Assembly: GCA_046706145.1 (NCBI GenBank)
Contig: JBJKPP010000047.1
Coordinates: forward strand, 1-12,877
Reading direction: 5' to 3'
DNA: 12,877 nucleotides
Origin: JBJKPP01 sp046706145
GTDB lineage: Bacteria > Bacteroidota > Ignavibacteria > Ignavibacteriales > Ignavibacteriaceae
The notes beneath the pieces were generated by a model. The model ran no database searches, had not been told where the DNA came from, and saw only the letters and a list, made by a program, of their open reading frames with translations. Positions 1 through 7,200 of the stretch are shown piece by piece. A program made the translations under genes and the position numbers. Each line of letters starts with the position of its first letter. The first letter of the stretch is position 1.

Positions 1-454
1 GGGTTTGGTCATATCTATTTCCCAACAAATTTTTTGTTGGTTTAATTTTATTGATTGCCGACTTTATCATCAAAAAAGGAATATCAAAGTTTCTCCCATT
101 AAAGGTTATTACCTTGTCACAAACTTCTACTACCCTCCAAAACGATTTGAGCATCTCAGCTTCTGAAAGTCCCTTGAAAGAGGCGTTGTTATCTTCTGAG
201 GCCCACTCTTCTTCATGTTCGCTTTCATAATAGATGAATGACTTTTCTTTTTCTACATCATAAATCCCTATTACAATAACTTTTGCGGTTAAAGGGTACA
301 AACTTGTAAAACGAATTGCATCATCTATCATTTCTTTCTTTAAAGTTTCGTCCTTTTCTTTTTCTGCATACCTAACAATATATTCTTGCTGACTTTCCGA
401 TAAGGACTCGAAAGGATATGCACAAGTTTCAATATCAACAACAACATTTCTCAA
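1..454 (-). CDS. DEDD-type 3'-5' exonuclease (PolB-exonuclease-like / RNase H-like fold), C-terminus beyond window
   Basis: This partial gene encodes the first 151 residues of a predicted metal-dependent 3'-5' exonuclease, and its 3' end runs off the left edge. The N-terminus carries exonuclease motif I, VVVDIET, with acidic residues D7 and E9. Motif II is ITFNGRNFDIPFL, with N119 and D124. These two motifs place it among DEDD exonucleases resembling the proofreading domain of PolB. Motif III, which would separate DEDDy from DEDDh, lies outside the window. The preferred start is TTG at 454, because AAGGAG (468-463) sits 8 nt upstream. An in-frame GTG at 463 would overlap the thioesterase stop as GTGA but has no room for a ribosome site. 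It is the last visible gene of the minus-strand run and is probably translationally coupled to the thioesterase. The substrate (DNA or RNA) cannot be told. Confidence 0.8.
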   Translation of the reverse strand, partial: MRNVVVDIETCAYPFESLSESQQEYIVRYAEKEKDETLKKEMIDDAIRFTSLYPLTAKVIVIGIYDVEKEKSFIYYESEHEEEWASEDNNASFKGLSEAEMLKSFWRVVEVCDKVITFNGRNFDIPFLMIKSAINKIKPTKNLLGNRYDQT

Positions 455-459
455 AACAT

Positions 460-924
460 TCACTCCTTAATGAACTTTACATTAGGTTCAAAGTTTTTTA
501 CATATATATTAAAATCATTAGGCAAAGGAAGAGATTTTCCAGTACTAGAATCAACATGAACAATTACTCCGCTCCCGTTAGCAATTTCTTCCTTAGTACT
601 GTTGTTAATTATCAAATGTTCAAATCCAAAACTTGAATTTTTAATAAATGAAATCCTGGAATTGATTTCGAGTTCATCATCAAATTTTGCATGACTCACA
701 TAATTGATTTCATTTCTAACAACAAAAAATAAGCTGCCGTCTGAAAACAAGCCATCTTTAGGAATCAAACCTATATTTTTGAAATATTCCAACCTGGCTT
801 GTTCAAAATAATTAATATACACTGCATTATTACAAACACCCAGCATATCAACTTCATGAAAGCGAACTTTAACTGTTATTTTGTGCTTGTAAAACTTAAG
901 TTTATTTGAATCTTGAGATACCAT
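460..924 (-). CDS. Acyl-CoA thioesterase, YbgC/FcbC-like hot-dog fold (4HBT)
   Basis: The gene encodes 154 residues, the normal size for single hot-dog thioesterases of the 4-hydroxybenzoyl-CoA thioesterase family, which hydrolyse acyl-CoA or acyl-ACP thioesters in the cytoplasm. The family signature lies near the N-terminus: VRFHEVDMLGVCNNAVYINY, followed by FEQAR. D26 is the expected catalytic acid and E41 lies in the conserved helix. The usual His-Val-Asn-Asn stretch reads Val-Cys-Asn-Asn here, so the histidine position is replaced. The ATG start at 924 lies 3 nt after the lnt stop, and the stop leads directly into the exonuclease ribosome site. YbgC homologues in proteobacteria sit with tol-pal genes, but here the neighbour is lnt, so an envelope link is only suggestive. 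The substrate is unknown. Confidence 0.85.
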   Translation of the reverse strand: MVSQDSNKLKFYKHKITVKVRFHEVDMLGVCNNAVYINYFEQARLEYFKNIGLIPKDGLFSDGSLFFVVRNEINYVSHAKFDDELEINSRISFIKNSSFGFEHLIINNSTKEEIANGSGVIVHVDSSTGKSLPLPNDFNIYVKNFEPNVKFIKE

Positions 925-927
925 TTA

Positions 928-2604
928 TTAGTCTAACCGATTGTACTTGCTTTTTACTTTCAAGTATATAAATAATAATAGCATTATTATTGAAATTCCT
1001 ACACAGATATCTGTTAAAATATAAGGATGTTTTGTAAAAAATGTTTTTTTATTGGATAAAGTAACTGTGCCGACCAAATATGTTCTAGTGAACATTTTAG
1101 TTTCTTCTATTGTTTGGCCAAGAGGATTTATTATGCAGCTTATTCCGCCATTCGCGGCTCTTACTACAAATCTTCTATTTTCCACAGCTCTTAAATCGGC
1201 ATACTCTTTATGTTGATATGGACCAGAAGAATTTCCATACCAGCTATCGTTAGTGACGACAGAAAGAAATTGTGCTCCTTTATCTGCAAAGTGTGAAACA
1301 AAAATCGGGAAAACAGATTCAAAACAAACTAGTCCTCCAATTTTTACTGTGTCTTCCACTATTTGATTTTCATTTTTCAGAGCAACTTTAAATATTGTTG
1401 TATCTCTACCGATGTTCCATCCCGTTATTCCCACTCCCCATTTTATTAACTTACCAAGGAAAGGTAAAGCATCTACGAAAGGAACTCTTTCCCCAAAAGG
1501 AACTAATTTCATTTTACCGTATTGTTGAATTTCCTGACTGTAAGGAGAAAACAATAATATTGAGTTGTAGGTTCCATAGTATCCAAGTGATTTATTATAC
1601 TTGCTATCTTCCGGATGTTTATTTCTATTGTAGAATATTATGTTGGGCATCCCCGTTAGTAAATAAACATTATTTTTTTGAATAAAGTTATATATTTCCT
1701 CAATTTCTGGTGCATACTCCCCGATTGTTAAATAAACTGGTAAGGCTGTTTCGGGCCAGATGATAATTTTAGCTCCTTTATTCACTGCTTTTTGAGAAAG
1801 ATTAAGATAAGAACTCAACAGGGTATCCAAATCATTAAACTGCCATTTTGCCCATGGGTCAAGATTGGGCTGTATTAATCCCACTTTTATAGATTGTCCC
1901 TTTTGTTTGTAAGCGTTCTCTTTGTGAGAGCCATAAACTAACACAACCAAGAAAATCAACAACGCCCCTGTTAAACTTATAATTGATTTTTTTTTATTCT
2001 GTTGGAAATATCTAAAAGCAAGAAAAAGTAAGACATTGATGAGAACAATTATGAATGAAATACCAAAAGTGCCTATTATATCTGCAGCTTGAATAAATGT
2101 GGTAAACTTGGCAACTCCACTCCCTAATGTCAACCATGGAAAATGAAGGTCTGTTAGAGTATATAAGTATTCATAAGTAACCCAGAAAAAAGGAAATAAC
2201 AGAAAAATTGCTCGGCTTCTAAATGTCTTCTTGGCGTAATAAAAAAGTGTCGAGGAAATAAGCAACACAAATGGGTTAACAAAAAGAAGTAAGATTCCCG
2301 AAATTATTAGAAAAGGGTCAGATTCTTTTTGCCAGCTTCCAACCCAGTATAAAGTGATAAGACTAAATACAAAAAATGTAAGATAAGAAGACCTGTTTAT
2401 GGAGATAAGTTTTTCTTTATTCTCAATAACATAGAAATATGGAACCATAGAAACAAAAATCAAAACCGGGAATGGGAAAGGAAACGGCGGGAACGAAATA
2501 CCAAGAAGAATTCCAGATAAAATCAGAAGATATCTTTCTTTTCTCCTCTGCTTTAATTCATCTACAGAATATTTGGAGGTTTTATTTAGGAAGTTAATAG
2601 TCAA
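928..2604 (-). CDS. lnt: Apolipoprotein N-acyltransferase
   Basis: Lnt catalyses the last step of lipoprotein maturation. It moves an acyl chain from a phospholipid to the amino group of the diacylglyceryl-cysteine of apolipoproteins, in the inner membrane with the active site facing the periplasm. The 558-residue protein has several hydrophobic segments in residues 25-225, a nitrilase-like domain at about 240-515, and a C-terminal membrane helix at about 529-548. The catalytic triad is visible: E285 in IIWPETALP, K364 in GKMKLVPFGE and C427 in GGLVCFES. The downstream TNDSWYG motif is also present. The start is uncertain. TTG at 2604, one base after the dedA stop, is the only plausible codon before the first membrane helix, but it has no clear ribosome site, so translation is probably coupled to dedA. 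The three lipoproteins at the right of the window would be its substrates. Confidence 0.95.
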   Translation of the reverse strand: MTINFLNKTSKYSVDELKQRRKERYLLILSGILLGISFPPFPFPFPVLIFVSMVPYFYVIENKEKLISINRSSYLTFFVFSLITLYWVGSWQKESDPFLIISGILLLFVNPFVLLISSTLFYYAKKTFRSRAIFLLFPFFWVTYEYLYTLTDLHFPWLTLGSGVAKFTTFIQAADIIGTFGISFIIVLINVLLFLAFRYFQQNKKKSIISLTGALLIFLVVLVYGSHKENAYKQKGQSIKVGLIQPNLDPWAKWQFNDLDTLLSSYLNLSQKAVNKGAKIIIWPETALPVYLTIGEYAPEIEEIYNFIQKNNVYLLTGMPNIIFYNRNKHPEDSKYNKSLGYYGTYNSILLFSPYSQEIQQYGKMKLVPFGERVPFVDALPFLGKLIKWGVGITGWNIGRDTTIFKVALKNENQIVEDTVKIGGLVCFESVFPIFVSHFADKGAQFLSVVTNDSWYGNSSGPYQHKEYADLRAVENRRFVVRAANGGISCIINPLGQTIEETKMFTRTYLVGTVTLSNKKTFFTKHPYILTDICVGISIIMLLLFIYLKVKSKYNRLD

Positions 2605-2605
2605 A

Positions 2606-3211
2606 TTAATGGGAATTTTTTTTCACAAAAAATCGTATCACAAAAAACAATATAACAATACCGGTTATGACGTAAACTATATAACTGTAAGTCGAAAGGT
2701 AATAATCAACAACATGAACATTTGAACCAAACATCACACCGAGATAAATAATTATCGAATTCCAGACTACAGAACTTATTAGTGCCAGCACCACAGTTTT
2801 AGATAAATTTAATTCGCTTAAGCCCGCAAAAAAAGATATTACCGACCTTGTTCCCGGCAGGAATCTGTTAAAAAGTATAATCCAATATCCATATTTTTTA
2901 AACCATACCTCTGCTTTATCAAGTGATTCTACAGAAATAAATTTAATCTTACCAGCCCGGATAATTTTCCTATCTAATTGGCTTCCTATTACAAATAAGG
3001 TCATAAACCCTAAAACACTTCCAATAGTTGTGAGAAGTAAAGTGGGTATAAAGTGCAATGTGCCTGTCCCGATTAACGAACCACCGACAACTATTACGAG
3101 GTCGCTTGGTGAAGGAGGAAAAATATTTTCAACATAGGAAAAGAGAAATAGAATAATATAAATCCATAAGGGAGCTAATTGCGAAATGAAATCTAATATA
3201 TGCTCAACCAT
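2606..3211 (-). CDS. DedA-family membrane protein (VTT/SNARE-associated domain)
   Basis: This 201-residue integral membrane protein has the DedA layout. A hydrophobic N-terminus leads into a re-entrant segment with YVENIFPPSPSDLVIVVGG (residues 27-44, E28). The family motif NRFLPGTRSVISFFAG follows at about 115-130 with R116 and R122, then two C-terminal membrane helices. DedA proteins support membrane homeostasis. Some flip undecaprenyl phosphate or phosphatidylethanolamine, and the conserved acidic and arginine residues fit proton-coupled transport. Which lipid this one moves cannot be told. Its ATG follows the ispF stop with no gap, and lnt begins one base after its own stop, so the three are likely co-translated. 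Pairing a lipid-handling protein with Lnt is reasonable for envelope biogenesis but remains inference. Confidence 0.88.
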   Translation of the reverse strand: MVEHILDFISQLAPLWIYIILFLFSYVENIFPPSPSDLVIVVGGSLIGTGTLHFIPTLLLTTIGSVLGFMTLFVIGSQLDRKIIRAGKIKFISVESLDKAEVWFKKYGYWIILFNRFLPGTRSVISFFAGLSELNLSKTVVLALISSVVWNSIIIYLGVMFGSNVHVVDYYLSTYSYIVYVITGIVILFFVIRFFVKKNSH

Positions 3212-3706
3212 TTAATCTTTAAAGATAATGACTGTTGCCATTGCGGTAACACCTTCTTCTCTCCCAACAAACCCCAATTTTTCAGTTGTCGTAGCTTTAA
3301 CTGAAATATTGCTTTCATCAGTTTCAAGAGCTTTTGCAATTTTTGCTTTCATCTTTGGAATGTACTCTGCGACTTTTGGTCTCTGTAAAGTCAAAACTGA
3401 ATCAACATTTCCGAGTTTATAACCTTTTTGCTTAATCATTTGATAGGTTCTTTTAAGTAGAATACTACTGTCCATATTCTTAAATTTATTGTCAGTGTCA
3501 GGAAAGTGTTGTCCAATATCTCCCAATGATAAACTTCCGAGCAAAGCATCGGCAATTGCATGAAGAAGAACATCTGCATCTGAGTGCCCTTCCAAACTCT
3601 TCGCAAAAGGGATTTCTACACCACCAATGATTAATCCTTTACCGCTACTGTCTTCAGTAAAAGCGTGAACATCAAAACCAATCCCAGTTCTTATATCGTT
3701 ATTCAA
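3212..3706 (-). CDS. ispF: 2-C-methyl-D-erythritol 2,4-cyclodiphosphate synthase
   Basis: IspF cyclises 4-diphosphocytidyl-2-C-methylerythritol 2-phosphate with loss of CMP, a step of the MEP isoprenoid pathway in the cytoplasm. The 164-residue protein is the usual length and works as a trimer in known members. The motifs are intact: GIGFDVHAF, with metal ligands D12 and H14; GHSDADVLLHAIADALLG, with H41 and metal ligand H49; DIGQHFPDTD at about 63-72; and TTEKLGFVGREEG near the C-terminus. The start is TTG at 3706, overlapping the acylphosphatase stop as TTGA, with only a weak upstream GAG as ribosome site. No ATG lies between this TTG and the first conserved motif. The MEP pathway also supplies undecaprenyl phosphate, a lipid that some DedA proteins handle. 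Confidence 0.96.
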   Translation of the reverse strand: MNNDIRTGIGFDVHAFTEDSSGKGLIIGGVEIPFAKSLEGHSDADVLLHAIADALLGSLSLGDIGQHFPDTDNKFKNMDSSILLKRTYQMIKQKGYKLGNVDSVLTLQRPKVAEYIPKMKAKIAKALETDESNISVKATTTEKLGFVGREEGVTAMATVIIFKD

Positions 3707-3975
3707 TGTTTAATCTCAAAAAACTTAAACTCATTTTTATATTCTTGCCAGTTAATTTTTGCAGAGTTTACAGATGACGACATCGGACCAATTTTCATCT
3801 GCTTAAATAAATCTTCAATTAACGCTTTTTCTCCTTCGACAACTGCCAAGACTTCACCTGAATACAGATTTTCTACATAACCCTTTAAACCCAATGACTG
3901 TGCATGCTTCACAACAAAGTACCTAAAGCCAACGCCCTGTACCAAACCTTTTACAATAATTTCTGCTCTTTCCAC
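3703..3975 (-). CDS. acyP: Acylphosphatase
   Basis: This 90-residue protein hydrolyses carboxyl-phosphate bonds such as those of acetyl phosphate and 1,3-bisphosphoglycerate. The signature KGLVQGVGFRYFV is present with catalytic R18. The second catalytic residue, N36, lies in GYVENLYSGEV. Length and motif spacing are normal for the family. The start is GTG at 3975, reached 18 nt after the permease stop. The frame is closed by a stop shortly upstream, and no ATG exists before the signature. The stop overlaps the ispF start by 4 nt. Its physiological role in bacteria is poorly defined, and the neighbours do not narrow it. Confidence 0.92.
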   Translation of the reverse strand: MERAEIIVKGLVQGVGFRYFVVKHAQSLGLKGYVENLYSGEVLAVVEGEKALIEDLFKQMKIGPMSSSVNSAKINWQEYKNEFKFFEIKH

Positions 3976-3993
3976 TTTATATCTAAAATAATT

Positions 3994-4905
3994 CTAATTA
4001 GACGAATTAACAGATTTGCCAAATGCTTCGCTGACTAATAGTCCGGCAAAAATAAACACACATCCTATCGCTCCAAAAATAGAAATTTTTTCACTCAAGA
4101 TAAAAAATGCAAACACCCCAGAAAAAATCGGTTCTAAAGAAAAAATGATTCCTGCCTTTGTAGGAGTTATTAATTTCTGGTATTTTGTCTGCAGAAATGT
4201 TGTTAGGATAGTTGACAGAATGGCAGTATATAGAACAGCATAAATCAAAACATTACTAAAATTAATATGCACCTCTTCTATCCCTGTGCCAGCAAAGAAA
4301 AGAGTAAGTAGAATTCCTCCGACTGCGGTAACAGCAATTTGAAAGAAAACTAGTGGCATCTCATCAAATTTCTTGGAATAAATATCCAGATAGACGATAT
4401 AAACGGCATAGAAAACCGCACACACTACTGTCAAAAAATCGCCAAAGTTGAAATTACTGCCAAGTTCCTCAAATACTTCGAAAACAGAATTGCCGCCGCT
4501 TGATAAAAGCACCAATCCAAACAAAACCAAGATTGTTCCTATTATGCTTTCTTTAGAAGGCATCCTTTTTTCTACTACCATCTGAAACAAGGGTGTGAAT
4601 ATCACAAATGTTCCAGTGAAAAATCCAGATTTGGTTGCTGATGTATATTTCAGACCCGCTGTCTGGAAAGCAAAACCCAGAAAATAGAATATTCCTAACA
4701 CACATCCGCCTATTAATAATTCTTTACTAAACCTCTTAAATATTTTTCCTACAAAAGGAAGGAGTAATATGAGAGCAAAAGAAAATCTTAAAGAGATGAA
4801 TGCCATCGGAGAAATGTAACGGAGTGCAATTTTTACAGCAGGAAAAGCGCCTCCCCAAATGATAGTAACAAATATTAATGTTCCTATGCCTGCGTATTTC
4901 TTCAT
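3994..4905 (-). CDS. EamA/DMT-superfamily permease (RhaT/YdcZ-like), substrate unknown
   Basis: This 303-residue polytopic membrane protein is of typical length for two tandem EamA domains, with about ten predicted membrane helices and a short hydrophilic C-terminus. The N-terminal half opens with IIWGGAFPAVKIALRYISP, the family's first-helix signature. The second half contains the equivalent ending KAGIIFSLEPIFSGVFAFFI, a highly typical EamA stretch. Members export or import amino acids, nucleosides or other metabolites through the inner membrane, but the substrate cannot be read from sequence. The ATG at 4905 has no obvious ribosome site and lies 24 nt after the era stop, so it is probably in the same transcript. 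Confidence 0.9.
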   Translation of the reverse strand: MKKYAGIGTLIFVTIIWGGAFPAVKIALRYISPMAFISLRFSFALILLLPFVGKIFKRFSKELLIGGCVLGIFYFLGFAFQTAGLKYTSATKSGFFTGTFVIFTPLFQMVVEKRMPSKESIIGTILVLFGLVLLSSGGNSVFEVFEELGSNFNFGDFLTVVCAVFYAVYIVYLDIYSKKFDEMPLVFFQIAVTAVGGILLTLFFAGTGIEEVHINFSNVLIYAVLYTAILSTILTTFLQTKYQKLITPTKAGIIFSLEPIFSGVFAFFILSEKISIFGAIGCVFIFAGLLVSEAFGKSVNSSN

Positions 4906-4929
4906 TAAGAATAAATTATTGTTTTAACA

Positions 4930-5841
4930 TTAATGATTAGAAGATTTTGAATATCCAAAATTCTTTAGAGATTTTTCATCGTTTCTCCACTTATCTTTAA
5001 TCTTAACCCTTAGCTCTAAAAAAACTTCCTTCTGCAGAAATGCTTCGATATCCTTCCGTGCAATGGAGCCCAATTTTTTCAAAGCTCCCCCATTCTTCCC
5101 AATTACTATTCGTTTTTGACTTTCCTTCTCCACAAAAATTTCCGCATAAATATAATCTTTGCTTTTTTCTCTTTCCTTGAATTCCTGAATAACAACCTCA
5201 ACACTGTAAGGAATTTCTTCTTTATACTGTTCTAAAATCTTCTCACGAATTATTTCAGAAACAAAAAACCTTTCGTTTTCATCCGATAGGATATCTTCAG
5301 GATATAATTTTGGTCCTTCGGGTAAATACTTAATGATTGTTTCAACAACGTTTGAAACATTTGTTTTCAAAGTTGCAGAAATAGGAATAATTTCTTCAAA
5401 ATTCCCTTTATCACTAAACTCTGTTAATATTTTTTTCAAATGTTCTTCGGTACAAAGATCAATTTTATTCAGAAGAAGGATTTTGGGTTTCTTACTATCA
5501 TTAATAATTTTTTGTACAACATTGTTCGCCAACAATAATTTACCCTCCGAATCAGATTGCAAATCTAAAATAAGGACAAACACATCGGCATCTTCGGTAG
5601 ATTGATGAACAGCCTCCATCATCTTAGTTTGAAGTAAATATTTAGGGGCAATAATCCCTGGAGTGTCCAAAAAAATTATCTGATAATTTTCATTGCTCAA
5701 AATTCCAAGAATTCTCTTTCTTGTTGTTTGAGGTTTGCTGGAAACTATCGAAAACTTCAACCCTAAAACAGCATTTAGAAGGGAGGATTTGCCGGAATTT
5801 GGCAAACCCATTATCGCAGCGTACCCAACTTTTGATTCCAT
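4930..5841 (-). CDS. era: GTPase Era
   Basis: Era is an essential GTPase that binds the 3' end of 16S rRNA and assists 30S subunit maturation. At 303 residues it has normal length. The GTPase motifs are complete: G1 GLPNSGKSS (12-20), switch I with QTTRKRILG (38-46), G3 DTPG (59-62), G4 NKID (125-128) and G5 SA (155-156). The C-terminal KH domain carries RIVIGKNGGALKKLG (244-258) and ends with KDKWRND. This separates Era from other TRAFAC GTPases such as Der or MnmE. The ATG at 5841 is the only reasonable start before G1, with no clear Shine-Dalgarno. A 100 bp gap separates it from the anti-sigma gene, so it may have its own promoter. Confidence 0.96.
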   Translation of the reverse strand: MESKVGYAAIMGLPNSGKSSLLNAVLGLKFSIVSSKPQTTRKRILGILSNENYQIIFLDTPGIIAPKYLLQTKMMEAVHQSTEDADVFVLILDLQSDSEGKLLLANNVVQKIINDSKKPKILLLNKIDLCTEEHLKKILTEFSDKGNFEEIIPISATLKTNVSNVVETIIKYLPEGPKLYPEDILSDENERFFVSEIIREKILEQYKEEIPYSVEVVIQEFKEREKSKDYIYAEIFVEKESQKRIVIGKNGGALKKLGSIARKDIEAFLQKEVFLELRVKIKDKWRNDEKSLKNFGYSKSSNH

Positions 5842-5941
5842 TTGGGAAATATCGGATTTGTTGAAAAGGTGTAATATAAAAAAGAAATGTAAAAGATTGT
5901 GGGGAAAGATATTCCCAAAATGAAGAAAGAGTTTTTCTTAG
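5842..5941 (-). promoter_or_regulatory. Gap between anti-sigma gene and era: small hairpins, probable era promoter region
   Basis: This 100 bp stretch is the largest gap in the minus-strand gene run. Two short hairpins can be drawn. AAGAAA/TTTCTT (5923-5939) lies directly after the anti-sigma stop, and GGGAA/TTCCC (5902-5916) follows it. Both are weak and neither has a clean U-tract, so a terminator is only possible. No sequence fitting TTTG-N19-TAnnTTTG was found here on the minus strand. A separate era promoter is expected from essentiality but not demonstrated. Confidence 0.25.
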
Positions 5942-6469
5942 TTAACTTCTAAGTTTACTCAACTTTTGTTTCATGTGACGTAAATTCTCATAGAAGAAAT
6001 ATGCAATTCCCAGCATAACCGCAGAAATAACTGAACCAACTACTGGGAGAGCTGATTTCGAGAACAATTTTGTAGAAAATTCAACAAAAGTTTGTGTAAA
6101 ACTTACAAGATTGTTTACTACAACTTCGCCTGTGGATGACTGTCCACTTGTCGCAACAGAAGAAACAACATAGCCAATCAGCCCTAATAACAGAATCACA
6201 AAAATTGAACTGATTGAAAAGATGAAAAACTTATCACTTTTTCTAACCTGATACTTAGCCTGAATTCTCTTCATGACTGAATAAGTGAAAGAATCACTGG
6301 TGGTTTCTTCTTTTAAATCTTTTAGCTCTCCGTGAAGATTCAGCAAAGTTTGATATCTATCGTTATCTTCGCTTGACTCGTTTAAGATTTTCATAACTTC
6401 TTTAACCTCGTCTAAAGGTAATTCACCGTCAATCAACTTATTTAATATTTCATCACTTAGCTTGTTCAA
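5942..6469 (-). CDS. Probable membrane-bound anti-sigma factor partner of the ECF sigma factor
   Basis: The protein has 175 residues. Residues 1-75 are a hydrophilic helical region beginning LNKLIDGELPLDEVKEVMK, which resembles the N-terminal sigma-binding domain of many anti-sigma factors. A first membrane helix follows at about 81-104, then a short Ser/Thr-rich loop, a second membrane helix at about 142-160, and a basic C-terminus (HMKQKLSKLRS). The HxxxCxxC zinc motif of ZAS-type anti-sigmas is absent, so this would be a zinc-free type. The start is TTG at 6469, overlapping the sigma stop as TTGA, with a good AAGGA site 6 nt upstream inside the sigma gene. The overlap and gene order are the classic sigma/anti-sigma arrangement. 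The activating signal is unknown. The role is inferred from context and architecture rather than from a diagnostic residue. Confidence 0.7.
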   Translation of the reverse strand: MNKLSDEILNKLIDGELPLDEVKEVMKILNESSEDNDRYQTLLNLHGELKDLKEETTSDSFTYSVMKRIQAKYQVRKSDKFFIFSISSIFVILLLGLIGYVVSSVATSGQSSTGEVVVNNLVSFTQTFVEFSTKLFSKSALPVVGSVISAVMLGIAYFFYENLRHMKQKLSKLRS

Positions 6470-7032
6470 AATAGTTCCTTTTTATAGTTATTCTTTAAAA
6501 TAATATCTTTTAACATATTTCTCGACCTATAAAGTAAAACCTTAACATTCGAGACTGATATTCCCATAACCTCTGCAATTTCTTCACAACTCATTTCATT
6601 TAAGTAATATAAATTTAGCACAGTTGCGTAATTCTCTGGTAATTTCTCAATTAGTTCATTCAAAAATTCAGAAAAATCTTTCTTTTCCGTTTCATTAAAA
6701 TCGTAACTGCTTTTTAAATCAAAACGTTGCGATATATCTGTCATCTCATTTTCGATTTTTCTCTTTTTCACAGAAAGTTTACTCAAAGCCGTATTATATA
6801 CTATCCTATAAAACCATGTCGAAAATGAAGCATCTTGTCTGAATGAGTTTAATCCATTAAAAGCTTTCAAAAAACAATCTTGTAATACTTCCTCAGCCTC
6901 TGAATGGTTTTTCAAAAGCCTTTTGAGAAGAGTAAAACTTTTGTTTTTATACCTATCTATAAGTAATGAAAAATCGGAAATATTACCTTTTTTTACTGAT
7001 TCGATTATTTCTAAATCAGTTGGACTATTCAT
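6466..7032 (-). CDS. ECF-type RNA polymerase sigma-70 factor
   Basis: This 188-residue alternative sigma factor consists of sigma region 2 and region 4 only, as in the ECF group. Region 2 spans about 21-90 and contains EAEEVLQDCFLKAF (45-58) and the promoter-melting and -10-reading helix SFSTWFYRIVYNTALSKL (69-86). Region 4 spans about 124-178, with a helix-turn-helix at EEIAEVMGISVSNVKVLLYR (150-169) that should read the -35 element. The start is ATG at 7032, with no ribosome site. The predicted promoter upstream would leave a leader of only a few bases. It is followed by the overlapping anti-sigma candidate. A matching promoter motif in both directions of the upstream intergenic region suggests autoregulation plus control of the divergent DUF6249 gene. 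Confidence 0.93.
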   Translation of the reverse strand: MNSPTDLEIIESVKKGNISDFSLLIDRYKNKSFTLLKRLLKNHSEAEEVLQDCFLKAFNGLNSFRQDASFSTWFYRIVYNTALSKLSVKKRKIENEMTDISQRFDLKSSYDFNETEKKDFSEFLNELIEKLPENYATVLNLYYLNEMSCEEIAEVMGISVSNVKVLLYRSRNMLKDIILKNNYKKELF

Positions 7033-7044
7033 CTGTTTATTTAA

Positions 7045-7074
7045 ATAGACTCAAATAACTTCGAAAAGGTTACA
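7045..7074 (-). promoter_or_regulatory. ECF-like promoter for the sigma/anti-sigma operon
   Basis: Read on the minus strand, TGTAACC (7074-7068) is followed by a 17-nt spacer and GTCTAT (7050-7045). An AAC-containing -35 and a GTC-type -10 at this spacing are characteristic of ECF sigma promoters. The sigma ATG lies only 12 nt past the -10 element, so the mRNA would be nearly leaderless. The copy on the other strand has the same -35 heptamer and spacer length, which strengthens the call. Confidence 0.6.
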
Positions 7075-7144
7075 CATGGTAATTAAATGCAAATAAAAAC
7101 CAATAGCAACATTTTTAGAGGAATTTCTAGTCTTTTAAAATTTC

Positions 7145-7174
7145 TGTAACCGAATTATAAATCCCCCTGTCATA
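7145..7174 (+). promoter_or_regulatory. ECF-like promoter for the divergent DUF6249 gene
   Basis: TGTAACC (7145-7151), a 17-nt spacer and GTCATA (7169-7174) reproduce the element found on the opposite strand in front of the sigma gene. A transcript starting roughly 6-8 nt after the -10 would have a leader of about 20 nt carrying the strong ribosome site at 7186-7195. Control by the neighbouring ECF factor is inferred. Confidence 0.65.
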
Positions 7175-7185
7175 AGTAGTAAAAC

Positions 7186-7195
7186 AAAGGAGGAG
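7186..7195 (+). promoter_or_regulatory. Unusually strong Shine-Dalgarno of the DUF6249 gene
   Basis: AAAGGAGGAG ends 5 nt before the ATG at 7201 and is nearly fully complementary to the 16S 3' end. Most other starts in this window have a weak site or none, so this gene appears set for high translation once its promoter is active. Confidence 0.8.
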
Positions 7196-7200
7196 AAAAA

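Noticed and set aside
452..463. GTG at 463 as the exonuclease start, with a GTGA overlap
   Set aside because: The AAGGAG site overlaps this codon and so cannot serve it. It is correctly spaced for TTG at 454. The GTG remains a second choice.
418..636. Plus-strand ORFs inside the minus-strand genes (for example 418-636, 1395-1685, 3228-3422, 4016-4243, 5333-5605)
   Set aside because: They lie opposite well-recognised genes, show no family motifs, and fit the antisense of conserved coding sequence.
5892..5939. Short hairpins between the anti-sigma gene and era as an intrinsic terminator
   Set aside because: The stems are 5-6 bp and no proper U-tract follows. Such pairs are expected by chance in AT-rich DNA.
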